A stretch of 12,378 nt of DNA from JAUYIV01 sp040882645 (lineage in GTDB: Bacteria > Actinomycetota > Acidimicrobiia > Spongiisociales > UBA11373). The notes under the pieces were generated by a model, which saw only the letters and a program-made list of their open reading frames with translations, was not told the origin of the DNA and did not search any database. Every line of letters begins with the position of its first letter. Within the stretch, counting starts at the first letter, position 1. The DNA is taken from positions 1 to 12,378 of the forward strand of contig JBBEAX010000090.1 in NCBI GenBank assembly GCA_040882645.1, read 5' to 3'. Position numbers and translations under genes: made by a program. Below, piece after piece: positions 1-7,925 of the stretch.

Positions 1-2018
1 AGAACAACCCGGTGCTGATCGGTGAGCCCGGCGTGGGCAAGACCGCCATCGTCGAGGGTCTGGCCGGACGCATCGTCGACGGCGACGTCCCCGAGAGCCT
101 CAAGGGCAAGCGCCTCATCGCCCTCGACCTCGCCGCGATGGTGGCGGGCGCCAAGTTCCGAGGTGAGTTCGAGGAGCGCCTCAAGGCGGTGCTCGACGAA
201 ATCCGTGCCGCAAGCGGCGAGATCATCACGTTCATCGACGAGATGCACACGATCGTCGGAGCCGGCGCCGCGGAAGGGGCGATGGACGCCTCGAACATGC
301 TCAAGCCGATGCTCGCCCGCGGTGAGCTGCGCATGATCGGAGCCACCACCCTCGACGAATACCGCAAGCACATCGAGAAGGACGCCGCGCTGGAGCGCCG
401 ATTTCAGCCGGTACTGGTCGAGCCGCCTTCCGTGGAAGAGACCATCGGCATCCTTCGCGGCCTCAAAGAGCGGTACGAGGTGCACCACGGGGTCCGGATC
501 ACCGATGCCGCCCTGATCGGGGCGGCGGTCCTATCCGATCGCTACATCAGCGGCCGCCACCTGCCCGACAAGGCGATCGACCTCATCGACGAGGCGGCCT
601 CACGCCTACGCATCGAGATCGACTCGATGCCCGATGAGATCGACGAGTTGGAGCGCCGGCGCCGCCAACTGGGGATCGAACGGGCCGCCCTGATGAAGGA
701 ACGGGATGCCGCGTCGAAGGAACGCCTTGCGGCGCTCGAGGCTGAGCTGGCCGACGTATCCGAGGAGGTCGATCGTCTCACCGTCCACTGGACGAGCGAG
801 AAGGAGGCGATCGCGGCGATCCGCGAGACAAAGCAGAAGGTAGAGGAAGCGCGCGCCAGCTCGGAGCGCGCCGAACGCGACGGTGATCTCCAACGCGCCG
901 CCGAAATCCGTTACGGCACCCTCCCCGAACTCGACAACCGGCTGACCAGCGAGCAGGAGCGGCTCGCTGAGCTTCAGTCGTCGATGACGATGCTCAAAGA
1001 GGAGGTCGACGAGGAGGATGTCGCCGAAGTGGTGAGCCGCTGGACCGGGATCCCGGTGAGCCGGCTGATGGAAGGCGAGATCGAGAAGCTCGTTCGGCTC
1101 GAAGAGCACCTCCACAAGCGAGTGATCGGCCAGCAGGAGGCGGTTGCCGCCGTCGCCAACGCCATCCGCCGCTCCCGCGCCGGGCTGGCCGAACGAGGCC
1201 GCCCCATCGGATCGTTCCTGTTCCTCGGCCCCACCGGTGTGGGTAAGACCGAGCTCGCCCGGGCGCTCGCCGAGTTCCTATTCGACGACGAGCGGGCGAT
1301 GGTCCGCATCGACATGTCGGAGTACCAGGAGAAGCACACCGTCAGCCGCCTGATCGGAGCACCCCCCGGGTATGTCGGCTATGAGGAGGGGGGTCAGCTG
1401 ACCGAGGCAGTGCGGCGCCGGCCCTATGCGGTGGTGCTGCTCGACGAGGTCGAGAAGGCCCATCCCGAAGTGTTCAACACGCTGCTCCAGTTGCTCGACG
1501 ACGGGCGGCTCACCGACGGGCAAGGGCGCACGGTCGACTTCTCCAACGCCGTGCTGGTGATGACCTCGAATCTCGGATCGGAGCAGATCGACCCCGACCT
1601 TCCCGACGAGATGGTGCGAGATCGAGTGATGGGCGTGGTGCGGTTGCACTTCCGGCCCGAGTTCCTCAACCGGCTCGACGACGTGATCGTGTTCCACCGG
1701 CTCACCATGGAGCAGCTCGGCGAGATCGTGGAGATCCAATTGGCTGGCTTGCAACGGCGTCTCACGGATCGGCGAATCGACCTCGCGGTGACCCCGGCCG
1801 CCCGAACGTGGCTGGCCGAGCACGGCTATGACCCCACCTACGGTGCCCGCCCGCTGAAGCGGCTGATCCGCAAAGAGATCGAGGACCAGCTGGCCGTCGA
1901 GATCCTCGAAGGCCGCGTCGAGCCGGGGGCGACGATCACGGTGGATGTCGCCGGCGATGGCCTTGAAGTGAGTCAAGAATCAAGAGTCAAGAATCAAGAA
2001 ACCAAGAGTCACTCTTAG
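1..2018 (+). CDS. clpB: ClpB protein disaggregase, 5'-truncated by window edge
   Basis: This is an AAA+ Hsp100 chaperone that threads aggregated proteins through a hexameric pore, working with DnaK in the cytoplasm. The reading frame is open from base 3 and about 670 residues are visible. Family members have about 860, so the N-terminal domain and the start of NBD1 lie outside the window. Visible in order are NBD1 Walker A GEPGVGKT (bases 21-44), the KFRGEFEERLK pore-loop region (about 153-185), Walker B with FIDEMHT (231-251), and ALERRF with the arginine finger (about 387-404). A charged coiled-coil middle domain follows (about 620-1010), which distinguishes ClpB from ClpA and ClpX. NBD2 shows GPTGVGKT (1227-1250), GYVGYEEGG and Walker B LLDEVEKAH. 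The C-terminal D2 small domain ends near base 1965. The last 15 or so residues (Lys/Gln/Ser-rich, from about 1971) are encoded by a repeat and are not typical of the family. No promoter or start is visible. Confidence 0.97.
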   Translation, partial: NNPVLIGEPGVGKTAIVEGLAGRIVDGDVPESLKGKRLIALDLAAMVAGAKFRGEFEERLKAVLDEIRAASGEIITFIDEMHTIVGAGAAEGAMDASNMLKPMLARGELRMIGATTLDEYRKHIEKDAALERRFQPVLVEPPSVEETIGILRGLKERYEVHHGVRITDAALIGAAVLSDRYISGRHLPDKAIDLIDEAASRLRIEIDSMPDEIDELERRRRQLGIERAALMKERDAASKERLAALEAELADVSEEVDRLTVHWTSEKEAIAAIRETKQKVEEARASSERAERDGDLQRAAEIRYGTLPELDNRLTSEQERLAELQSSMTMLKEEVDEEDVAEVVSRWTGIPVSRLMEGEIEKLVRLEEHLHKRVIGQQEAVAAVANAIRRSRAGLAERGRPIGSFLFLGPTGVGKTELARALAEFLFDDERAMVRIDMSEYQEKHTVSRLIGAPPGYVGYEEGGQLTEAVRRRPYAVVLLDEVEKAHPEVFNTLLQLLDDGRLTDGQGRTVDFSNAVLVMTSNLGSEQIDPDLPDEMVRDRVMGVVRLHFRPEFLNRLDDVIVFHRLTMEQLGEIVEIQLAGLQRRLTDRRIDLAVTPAARTWLAEHGYDPTYGARPLKRLIRKEIEDQLAVEILEGRVEPGATITVDVAGDGLEVSQESRVKNQETKSHS

Positions 2019-2078
2019 CTCTTGTCTTGACTCTTGGCTCTTGTCTTGACTCTTGGCTCTTGACTCTTGGTTCTTGAC
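1971..2078. repeat. long imperfect inverted repeat with tandem sub-repeats at the clpB 3' end
   Basis: The left part carries two direct copies of a 14-bp unit, AGTCAAGAATCAAG (1971-1984 and 1985-1998), followed by AAACCAAGAGTC. The right part carries two copies of a 19-bp unit beginning CTTGTCTTGACTC (2021-2039 and 2040-2058), then shortened copies to 2078. GACTCTTGG recurs at 2029, 2048 and 2062. Bases 1994-2010 pair with 2062-2078 with a single bulged base, and other registers also pair, so the RNA could fold in several ways. The clpB stop codon (2016-2018) lies inside the element. It could act as a transcription terminator or mRNA 3' stabiliser, but there is no U-tract, so function is inference. 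Confidence 0.85.
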
Positions 2079-2121
2079 CGGAGCTTCCAGTCGATCGTCG
2101 GGGGCCAACTAGCGTGGAGTC

Positions 2122-2808
2122 ATGACCTCGAACAGCGATTCCCGTCTCGTCAACGTCCTTGCCGTGCTCGGCGGCATCGTGTTCGCCCTTTTCGTCGTGG
2201 TTCTGTTCATCGTGTTCAGCGGCGATGGGATCGACAGCGCGGCGACCACCACCACCGGTACCCCGACTTCGGTGGCCACCACTACCACCTCGGGCGGGGC
2301 TTCCACCACCACGGGCGCCGACACCACCACCACGACAGATGCCACCACCACGACGTCGGCATTCGAGGGTGACACGGAGACCAAGACCAACGACACCCTC
2401 GACGGCAATCCCGGGCCGAACCTCACCGATGTGCGGGTGGGCGACCATCCCGACGAGGGCTACGTCCGGGTGGTGTTCGACCTCACCGGGGAAGGCAGTC
2501 CCAACTATGTGATCGGCTACGAGGACGAGCCGTTCATGGAGACCTCCGGCGACACCGTCGAAGTGGAGGGCGAAGCCTTCCTCGCAGTCCACATCTCCCC
2601 CGCCCGCCTCCATGACATCGACAGCGGCGACCCGACCTACACCGGCGACCTGGAACTCGACCCCGGCGTCGACCCGATCGTGCAGGTCAAGTTCATCGAC
2701 GACTTCGAGGCCTCGATGACCTGGGTGATCGGCCTCAACGCCGAACGACCGTTCACAGTGCGCGTCTTCCAGGACCCGCTGCGAGTGATAGTGGACATCG
2801 CCAAGTAG
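2122..2808 (+). CDS. membrane-anchored protein with C-terminal AMIN-like domain
   Basis: The 228-residue product has a short polar N-terminus and one hydrophobic segment (residues about 12-32) with no lipobox. A Thr-rich linker follows (about 41-80), then an extracytoplasmic globular domain (about 97-228). The globular domain matches the actinobacterial AMIN-like pattern. It starts with a DVRVGDH strand, then has a VRVVFDLTGEG stretch, a WVIGL-type strand followed by PFTVRVF, and ends in DPLRVIVDIAK. AMIN and AMIN-like domains are generally associated with the cell envelope, and some bind peptidoglycan or cell-surface polymers. The specific ligand here is unknown. The only Shine-Dalgarno-like bases (GGAG, 2116-2119) sit two bases from the ATG, which is too close. 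A TANNNT hexamer (2110-2115) six bases upstream would fit a leaderless transcript, but no good -35 accompanies it. The gene follows clpB but is separated from it by the repeat element. Confidence 0.85.
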   Translation: MTSNSDSRLVNVLAVLGGIVFALFVVVLFIVFSGDGIDSAATTTTGTPTSVATTTTSGGASTTTGADTTTTTDATTTTSAFEGDTETKTNDTLDGNPGPNLTDVRVGDHPDEGYVRVVFDLTGEGSPNYVIGYEDEPFMETSGDTVEVEGEAFLAVHISPARLHDIDSGDPTYTGDLELDPGVDPIVQVKFIDDFEASMTWVIGLNAERPFTVRVFQDPLRVIVDIAK

Positions 2809-3007
2809 GTGCTTGCGGTCAGGCCGGGGACTGCGCTGCACGAGCCCGGAGCCCCTCGAACGAGCTCAGGACTTCACTGCGCTCGGGATCGCGCTCAGAC
2901 CGGCCAGATCAGGGCCGAACGCCTTTGGTCATGGGGTCACCCTGCGTCAATGCTGGACGCGTAGAGGTATCTCGACTCCGAGATTCGAACGAGCGGGAGG
3001 AACAACC
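2809..3007. other. intergenic region with a degenerate copy of the dispersed repeat
   Basis: No coding signal is seen before the lipoprotein start. Bases 2852-2879 begin CCCCTCG and end TCAGGACTTCAC, matching both ends of the repeat copy at 4190. The middle is two bases shorter and reads CGAACGAG, which forms a small palindrome CTCG-AA-CGAG. This is either a diverged copy or a related element. The ribosome binding site of the next gene lies at 2995-3000. Confidence 0.5.
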
Positions 3008-3484
3008 ATGCGCAGAAAAGCACCGTTCGGGCTGGCGTTGATGTTGTTGGTCGCTGCGTGTGGGAATGACTCGAGCGTTCAGGACAGCAGCACTACGGCT
3101 CCACCCGCAACCGTCACGACGACGACGACCGAGGCGACTGCCGTGACTCGAGCCGGCGGAGCGTTGTTCACCGGTACGTTTGAGACGGGACCGGGGTTCG
3201 GACCAGGTGAGATCACGCTGCTTTTGGGCGACAGTGGTGACACCATCGTGACCATCACGATTGACCCGGCCTTGAACGGCTTCGCTTGCCCCAACGGGGT
3301 GACGGTCAGTGGTGGCGCCTATGCGACTGGCGGCGATCTTGCGATCGACAGTTCTGATTCATTCGACCTTTACAACGGTCTGAGCGGTGTCTTCGACTCT
3401 GCGACGCAGGTCCACGGTTCCTACGACCTGGAATACGACTTCAACCGCGCCTATGTCCTGGAGTGGACGGCGACAAGCCCGTAG
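3008..3484 (+). CDS. small secreted lipoprotein of unknown function
   Basis: The 158-residue product starts MRRKAPFGLALMLLVAAC. It has a basic n-region, a hydrophobic core and a lipobox VAAC with Cys18 as the predicted lipidated residue, so it should be anchored on the outer face of the cytoplasmic membrane. Residues about 25-45 form a Ser/Thr/Pro-rich spacer. The rest looks like a small beta-rich domain, with many Gly, Thr and Asp residues and a single further Cys. I do not recognise the family. The start was chosen because GGGAGG (2995-3000) sits seven bases upstream of ATG 3008 and because the signal peptide begins there. The frame is open further upstream to 2813, but that stretch has no signal peptide and lies in intergenic-type sequence. 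Confidence 0.85.
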   Translation: MRRKAPFGLALMLLVAACGNDSSVQDSSTTAPPATVTTTTTEATAVTRAGGALFTGTFETGPGFGPGEITLLLGDSGDTIVTITIDPALNGFACPNGVTVSGGAYATGGDLAIDSSDSFDLYNGLSGVFDSATQVHGSYDLEYDFNRAYVLEWTATSP

Positions 3485-3561
3485 GGGCGCCCATCCCAGC
3501 CTTGCTTCAAGTGAGAAACCATCCTGCCCACGCTTCCTAGCTGGCGACACTCAGACACTGA

Positions 3562-3590
3562 CCCCTCGGGACCCGTGCCAGGAGTTAGAC
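3562..3590 (+). repeat. dispersed intergenic repeat, copy A
   Basis: This copy matches the shared core CCCTCGGGACCC-N-TG-N-CAGGA-N-TT and ends in GTTAGAC where two of the other copies have GTTCGCC. It is the most diverged of the four clear copies. It lies between the small lipoprotein gene and the Imm-5-like gene. In copies C and D the core is an imperfect 20-bp dyad, CTCGGGAC and GTCAGGAG around a CCCT centre, with two mismatched pairs. Here the right arm reads GCCAGGAG. Confidence 0.8.
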
Positions 3591-3614
3591 GGCGCAAGTG
3601 CGAGGTTCTATACC
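3585..3614 (+). promoter_or_regulatory. weak candidate promoter for the Imm-5-like gene
   Basis: TTAGAC (3585-3590) and TATACC (3609-3614) are separated by 18 bases and lie about 30 bases before the chosen ATG. The -35 match is poor and overlaps repeat copy A. AGGAG at 3627-3631 could be the ribosome binding site, at a long 13-base spacing. This is a suggestion from pattern only. Confidence 0.3.
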
Positions 3615-3644
3615 ATCGGTTCGGTGAGGAGTGCGCCGGGCGCC

Positions 3645-4145
3645 ATGACTCTCTCCGAGAGTGATCGTCGCCGTGTGGCGGACTGGGCGGCCGACTGCGC
3701 CGATCTCACCCTGTCGTGGTTCGAACTTGCCGCACCGCATGACCCACGGCCCAGAGCCGCTATCGAGGGGGCACGGGCGTTCGCTCGGGGCGAGCTGAGG
3801 GTCGGCATCGCGAGACGACTCGCCGCCGGGGCGCATGCTGCTGCGCGCGGTGTCGCGGATCCCGCGGCCACCGCTGCCGCCCGGGCGGCGGGTCATGCCG
3901 TTGCCACTGCACACATGGCATCACACGCGCTCGGCGCGCCCGCCTACGCAGCTCTGGCCGCCCACTCAGGGGGAGGAGGCGATCAATTGACCGCTGAAGC
4001 CGTGTGTGGATGGGCGCTTGACCACGCTTCCGCCGCCGTGAGGGGGGTGCTGTGCCGTCTTCCGATCCGGCCACAGAGCAGGGGCGCATTGGGTCAGCTG
4101 ATCTACACGTTGGATCGGGCACTTAGAGCCGCTTCCCCAACCTGA
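3645..4145 (+). CDS. Imm-5-like putative immunity protein
   Basis: The 166-residue cytoplasmic product is Ala-rich and helical, with no signal peptide. It shows the layout of the Imm-5-like putative immunity family. An N-terminal DRRRVADWAADCADLTLSWF stretch is followed by a DPRPRAAIEG...ARGE segment. An Ala/His-rich region then includes AARAAGHAVATAHMASHA and AYAALAAHS. By family name it should neutralise a partner toxin. That role is predicted for the family, and no toxin gene is visible within this window. ATG 3645 was chosen because family members begin close to this point. An in-frame GTG at 3624 is an alternative, and the longer open frame back to 3387 overlaps the lipoprotein gene and is not credible. 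The gene is bracketed by same-orientation repeat copies A and B, as if it were a separate module. Confidence 0.72.
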   Translation: MTLSESDRRRVADWAADCADLTLSWFELAAPHDPRPRAAIEGARAFARGELRVGIARRLAAGAHAAARGVADPAATAAARAAGHAVATAHMASHALGAPAYAALAAHSGGGGDQLTAEAVCGWALDHASAAVRGVLCRLPIRPQSRGALGQLIYTLDRALRAASPT

Positions 4146-4189
4146 CCGACTCCCCAGTTCCGACGTGAGCTTTCAAACACCCGACGTAG

Positions 4190-4218
4190 CCCCTCGGGAC
4201 CCCTGTCAGGACTTCACC
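4190..4218 (+). repeat. dispersed intergenic repeat, copy B
   Basis: The copy reads CCCCTCGGGACCCCTGTCAG followed by GACTTCACC. It differs from copies C and D at a few positions near the right end. It lies between the Imm-5-like gene and the Ig-protein pair, in the same orientation as the other copies. Weak similarity to copy C continues for about 30 further bases downstream. Confidence 0.88.
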
Positions 4219-4320
4219 GTGATTCCTTTCAGCCTCTTGATTAGATGAGGGCACGACCCTGTGCCACGGGCCCAAGCCGGGGCTATCGTCGCTGTGAGCC
4301 TTCCGGGGGGAGTGTCGCGA

Positions 4321-5073
4321 ATGGTGGCCAGGCGGCGATACCGAGCGGTGATAGCTGGCGGATTCATCGCGGCGCTGGTGGCGACCGGTTGGGCTGCACT
4401 CGCGAATGGTTCCACGGATCCAGGGGTGTGGCTCGACACGCCCCTCGATGGAGCCGTGGTGTCCGGATCGGTCCCGCTCGAAGTCATTGGGCACGTCGGC
4501 GGCTCAGGATCCATCGTGGCTGCCCGGCTCGAAGTCGACGGTACCGAGCTGGCCGAGGTAGCGGTCGATGCCCCGGCCGGTCAGCTCACAACCGCCCGCT
4601 TCTCGTGGCAACCGGAAGCCGGGGGCACTTACACCCTGGCGCTGTGGGCCAGAATGGAGAGCGGCGAGTGGGCTGGGCCCGCGATTGCAGCCGTGGTCGT
4701 AGAGGGCGAGGCGGCACCGACTCCCACAACCTCAACCACGACGACCACAAACCCACCTTCCACCACCACCTGTGGGTTTGAGCCACCCGTTGAGCTCGAC
4801 CCACCCCACGGTCATGTGACACCGCTCACCTTTACAACCCTGTCATGGGATTACGCCGGGTGCCGACCGGCCCTCGAGTTCGATGTCGAGGTCTCGACCT
4901 CCCCCGCGTTCTTTGAATCGGTCGCGTCGGCAACAGTCACGGAATCGAATTGGACGACGCCGAATCTGGGATGCGGCACATGGTGGTGGCGGGTCCGGGC
5001 CGCGACGTTTGACACTGTCGGTTCGTGGTCGAATCCCAGTTCGTTCACCGTGCTGAATCGAGGCTGCCCTTGA
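4321..5073 (+). CDS. secreted Ig-like/Fn3-like domain protein
   Basis: The 250-residue product starts MVARRRYRAVIAGG and has a hydrophobic segment (about residues 10-28) that fits a signal peptide ending near ALANG. Residues about 34-135 form a bacterial Ig-like domain with a VDGT turn, an FSW strand and a final strand ending VVVEG. A Thr/Pro-rich linker follows (about 138-158). A second beta-sandwich domain completes the protein, with CGFEPP, WDYAGC and WWWRVRAA strands typical of Fn3-like folds and four Cys residues that could pair outside the cell. The start was chosen because GGGGGGAG (4305-4312) lies eight bases upstream of ATG 4321. The frame also opens earlier at GTG 4261. The stop overlaps the start of the next gene, so the two are probably made together. 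A binding or scaffold role at the surface is inference, and no enzyme motif is seen. Confidence 0.8.
   Translation: MVARRRYRAVIAGGFIAALVATGWAALANGSTDPGVWLDTPLDGAVVSGSVPLEVIGHVGGSGSIVAARLEVDGTELAEVAVDAPAGQLTTARFSWQPEAGGTYTLALWARMESGEWAGPAIAAVVVEGEAAPTPTTSTTTTTNPPSTTTCGFEPPVELDPPHGHVTPLTFTTLSWDYAGCRPALEFDVEVSTSPAFFESVASATVTESNWTTPNLGCGTWWWRVRAATFDTVGSWSNPSSFTVLNRGCP
5056..5073 (+). promoter_or_regulatory. ribosome binding site and TTGA stop/start overlap coupling two Ig-protein genes
   Basis: GAGG (5060-5063) lies six bases upstream of TTG at 5070. The TTG shares bases with the TGA stop (5071-5073) of the preceding gene. This arrangement decides the start of the large lipoprotein and implies translational coupling. 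The upstream in-frame GTG at 5025 has no such support. Confidence 0.7.
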
Positions 5074-7925
5074 TCGGGACCCGGCGATTGCTCGCGATAG
5101 GCGTTGCTTTCACTGTTGTCGCTGCAGCATGCAGTTCTTCCGACCCCCCGACGATGGCGTCCGACACGACAACGAGTGGGTCGCCGTTCGATGGCTCGGT
5201 TCCGGCCGTTGCGCCACCGGCGCCACCTCCGATCGTTCCTTTGCTGCGGTTGAACTCGGCGGCCGACGTCAGCTACGGCCAGAAGTTCCTGATGACATCA
5301 CAGGTCCTGGCAGCCGAGCCGGTGTCGGCCCTCGAACTGTGGGTCGACGGCACGATGGTCGACGAACACAAGTTTGAGGGCCCGATCACCGACCCCACCT
5401 TTGCGTGGGAATGGACGGCCGACTCGGTAGGTCTCCACGCCGCGATCGTGCGCGCCATCGACGCCAACGGTCGCGCCGCCGGCTCATTCCCGACCTGGTT
5501 CCGCGTCGACTCCGGATGGAATATCGCAACCGGTGAACCGCTCGACGGTCTTCCACGGTCGCCTCTCGAGGAAGCCGCCGCAGGCGTCTCGACAGATACG
5601 ACCGCCTGTGAGGCCACGATTGCGATCCATGCCGCTCCCGATGCAGACGGGCAAGCTGTGACCGGCAGCACGCTGGGAACGGGTGGATTCCGGGCCATTG
5701 CGGTTGTCGGCGCCGCGGGGGGTTCGCTGGCGATACCGATGCTGTCGACTCCCCTGATCGTCTCGGTCGAACCCTATGGCGATGGATCACCGCGATCACC
5801 AACCACCGTGATCATCCCGGGAGCACCCGATTGTGCGACCGGATCGTGGGCCGGGGACATCGCGTTCGAGGGGAGCGTGCTGGTCGGCGGCGAAGACCTC
5901 GAAGTCGCGTATCTGTATGCGAGGTCTGACACCGCGATCTGGCAGCGTGTTCCGGAGTCAGGTTTCATACCGCGAGGAGCCGGTGGCTTCGACTTCGATG
6001 GTCTCCTGCCCACCGTTGCCCCAGGAGAGAGCCTGGAGGTCGAAGTCTGGGGATGGCGGCACGGCCAGGCCGTTGGTCTCGGCAGGGGCCGGTATCAGGA
6101 AACGGCTACCCAACCGACCTCGGAGGTGTGGGCGGGTGCCCAACCGGTGAAGCCGTTCTCGAGTCTCAACATCGTTCGCTTCATCGCGATCCTCGATACC
6201 AGCGCCTTCACCGAGCAGCTCTTGACTGACGATGTCGTCTGCGCTGCCGGCGTCTTCAACCCGATTTGCGGCGTGCCCACACCCACCGTGCGTTGGAATA
6301 CCGGCTACCTCGGAGCGGAGGCGGGCCTGGTACAGGTGTCGACATCGGCTCCACCCGCCGGGGCCGCACTCGACTATCCGGGTCTCCTCTGGTCGACGAT
6401 GATCGCCATGGACGGTGAGCAGCAGCGCGACGTCGTCGTCCCGCTCCAAGAGATCAACTCGAGTGACTGGTTGGCGAGTGGATCGACTCGCGCCGGGCCC
6501 ACCCGGTACCGGGATCTGGAGGCGATAGGAGCGGAACTGTCGGTGGTCACTGAACTCGCACCGCCGGGAGCCAGCCCGCGGACAAGCCGACCGATCCTCG
6601 GATCCCGTGTCCTGGGAGTCGACCTGGATCGGCTCTGGGTACGCGTCATCCCGTTCACGAACGGCCTCCCGATCGAAGGGGTCAGCAACTCGGTGTCGTT
6701 CCGGGTGGAAGGCGAATCCCTGGTCATCGAACCGTCACTGCAGCAGGCATTCGACGCAGCTTTCGACATCGAAGTGGAGTTCGCGCCACCGCAGCACCCC
6801 GACACCGCTTTCGCCCACTGTGTGCGTGTGGTCGAGAATCCGTTCGGCAATCAGAACCCCGTACCGGAGGGGTCGGTCTGGGACACCCCGGTGATCGACT
6901 GGCAGTTCGCCTTCAACGGTTTTCGTGACTCTGCAACCGTCTATTCGCACGGCGGTAACTCGAAGGTCGGACTCGTCCCTGGAGCAACGGTGTGCGCCTA
7001 CAAGCCGGACCCACCCGACAAGGGGTTGTTCGACTACATCGGCGAGGGCATCTCGTTCATCGGCCAAGCCTGGGACACCTTCAAGGGCCTCGTCGATATG
7101 GTCAAGAGCGGAATCATCGAGGGCATCGTCGACATCACTGGCTGTTCGCCCAAGGACGTCTGCCTCGGTGCCCTGGCGGTACTCGGCGACATCGGTTTGG
7201 CGACCCTCGGCGTCCCCCCGTCGCTGCCGAGCTTCAGTGAGCTGGCCGAGGCTGCCAAGGGCGATATCGCCGCCGCGCTCGCCAAGGAACTCGTGGGCCA
7301 AGCGTGTGGAAGCATCCCGTGCGATGAATTCGCCGAGAAGTTCATCGAGGATGCCTTTGACGACATCGAAGCGCACTTCTCAGACCTGGCAGTCAGCCAG
7401 GCCACCTCAGGGGGGTGGGTACTGCAACTCCACCCGGACATACGGGTCGTCCCGGAGCCGGCAGGTCAGCTCTTCCCCGGTTCGGCCATGATCACCATCA
7501 CTCGCAAGACGGACGGCTTCGCACTCGGATCCGTCCCTGTCACCGGTTGCGTCGTGTCCTTGGAGACCGATGGCGCGGGACCGCTGAGCTGGACCGCAAA
7601 GAACGGAATCCACCACGAGGGTGAATTCGTGTCCGGCAACGTCTTCCCCCTGGAGACCGTCTTTGTGGATCTCTCGCAACTCGAACCCGGGGAGTCGGTG
7701 ACGGTGGGGATCGCCTCACTCGAATTCGAGTCCATCTCACATCTCAAAGGCACCAGTCCCTTCGATGGTGGATTCGTATCCCAGGAGCGGCTCATCTCGA
7801 AGGGTCTCTGGTCGGGGCCGCAAACGACGTTCACGATGAACCTGAGTGTCTGTGGCAAAGGGTTCTCTGAGTCGTCCACCAAAGACGCAACGCCTGCATC
7901 CCCCGCGGACATCCCAACACCGTAG
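5070..7925 (+). CDS. large multidomain Ig-like lipoprotein, unknown function
   Basis: With a TTG start the product is 951 residues, beginning with a basic n-region and hydrophobic core. A lipobox-like VAAAC precedes SSSD, with Cys21 as the predicted lipidated residue, and a Pro/Ser spacer follows. Residues about 54-145 form an Ig-like domain related in pattern to the one in the upstream partner: a LWVDGT turn, an FAWEW strand and an AIVRAIDANG strand. Further beta-rich segments with Cys pairs fill about 150-640. An amphipathic alpha-helical, Ala-rich segment lies at about 650-775 and includes LATLGVPPSLPSFSELAEA. The C-terminal part (about 780-951) is again beta-rich. I see no protease, glycosidase or transpeptidase motif. 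The downstream 325 bases before the convergent operon hold repeat copy C. A surface-exposed structural or binding role is inference. The gene and its partner are bracketed by repeat copies B and C. Confidence 0.8.
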   Translation: MIGTRRLLAIGVAFTVVAAACSSSDPPTMASDTTTSGSPFDGSVPAVAPPAPPPIVPLLRLNSAADVSYGQKFLMTSQVLAAEPVSALELWVDGTMVDEHKFEGPITDPTFAWEWTADSVGLHAAIVRAIDANGRAAGSFPTWFRVDSGWNIATGEPLDGLPRSPLEEAAAGVSTDTTACEATIAIHAAPDADGQAVTGSTLGTGGFRAIAVVGAAGGSLAIPMLSTPLIVSVEPYGDGSPRSPTTVIIPGAPDCATGSWAGDIAFEGSVLVGGEDLEVAYLYARSDTAIWQRVPESGFIPRGAGGFDFDGLLPTVAPGESLEVEVWGWRHGQAVGLGRGRYQETATQPTSEVWAGAQPVKPFSSLNIVRFIAILDTSAFTEQLLTDDVVCAAGVFNPICGVPTPTVRWNTGYLGAEAGLVQVSTSAPPAGAALDYPGLLWSTMIAMDGEQQRDVVVPLQEINSSDWLASGSTRAGPTRYRDLEAIGAELSVVTELAPPGASPRTSRPILGSRVLGVDLDRLWVRVIPFTNGLPIEGVSNSVSFRVEGESLVIEPSLQQAFDAAFDIEVEFAPPQHPDTAFAHCVRVVENPFGNQNPVPEGSVWDTPVIDWQFAFNGFRDSATVYSHGGNSKVGLVPGATVCAYKPDPPDKGLFDYIGEGISFIGQAWDTFKGLVDMVKSGIIEGIVDITGCSPKDVCLGALAVLGDIGLATLGVPPSLPSFSELAEAAKGDIAAALAKELVGQACGSIPCDEFAEKFIEDAFDDIEAHFSDLAVSQATSGGWVLQLHPDIRVVPEPAGQLFPGSAMITITRKTDGFALGSVPVTGCVVSLETDGAGPLSWTAKNGIHHEGEFVSGNVFPLETVFVDLSQLEPGESVTVGIASLEFESISHLKGTSPFDGGFVSQERLISKGLWSGPQTTFTMNLSVCGKGFSESSTKDATPASPADIPTP

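Noticed and set aside
1987..2841. A 284-codon open frame on the minus strand opposite the AMIN-like gene.
   Set aside because: It is Val/Gly/His-rich in the way expected for the antisense of a Thr-rich linker, has no family features, and conflicts with a plus-strand gene that has a clear membrane segment and domain.
3562..3590. Possible integron attC-like site, since copy A ends in GTTAGAC, which fits GTTRRRY, and the repeats separate gene blocks.
   Set aside because: The other copies read GTTCGCC or CTTCACC at this point, no matching RYYYAAC was found at a suitable distance, the genes between copies face both directions, and no integrase is present.
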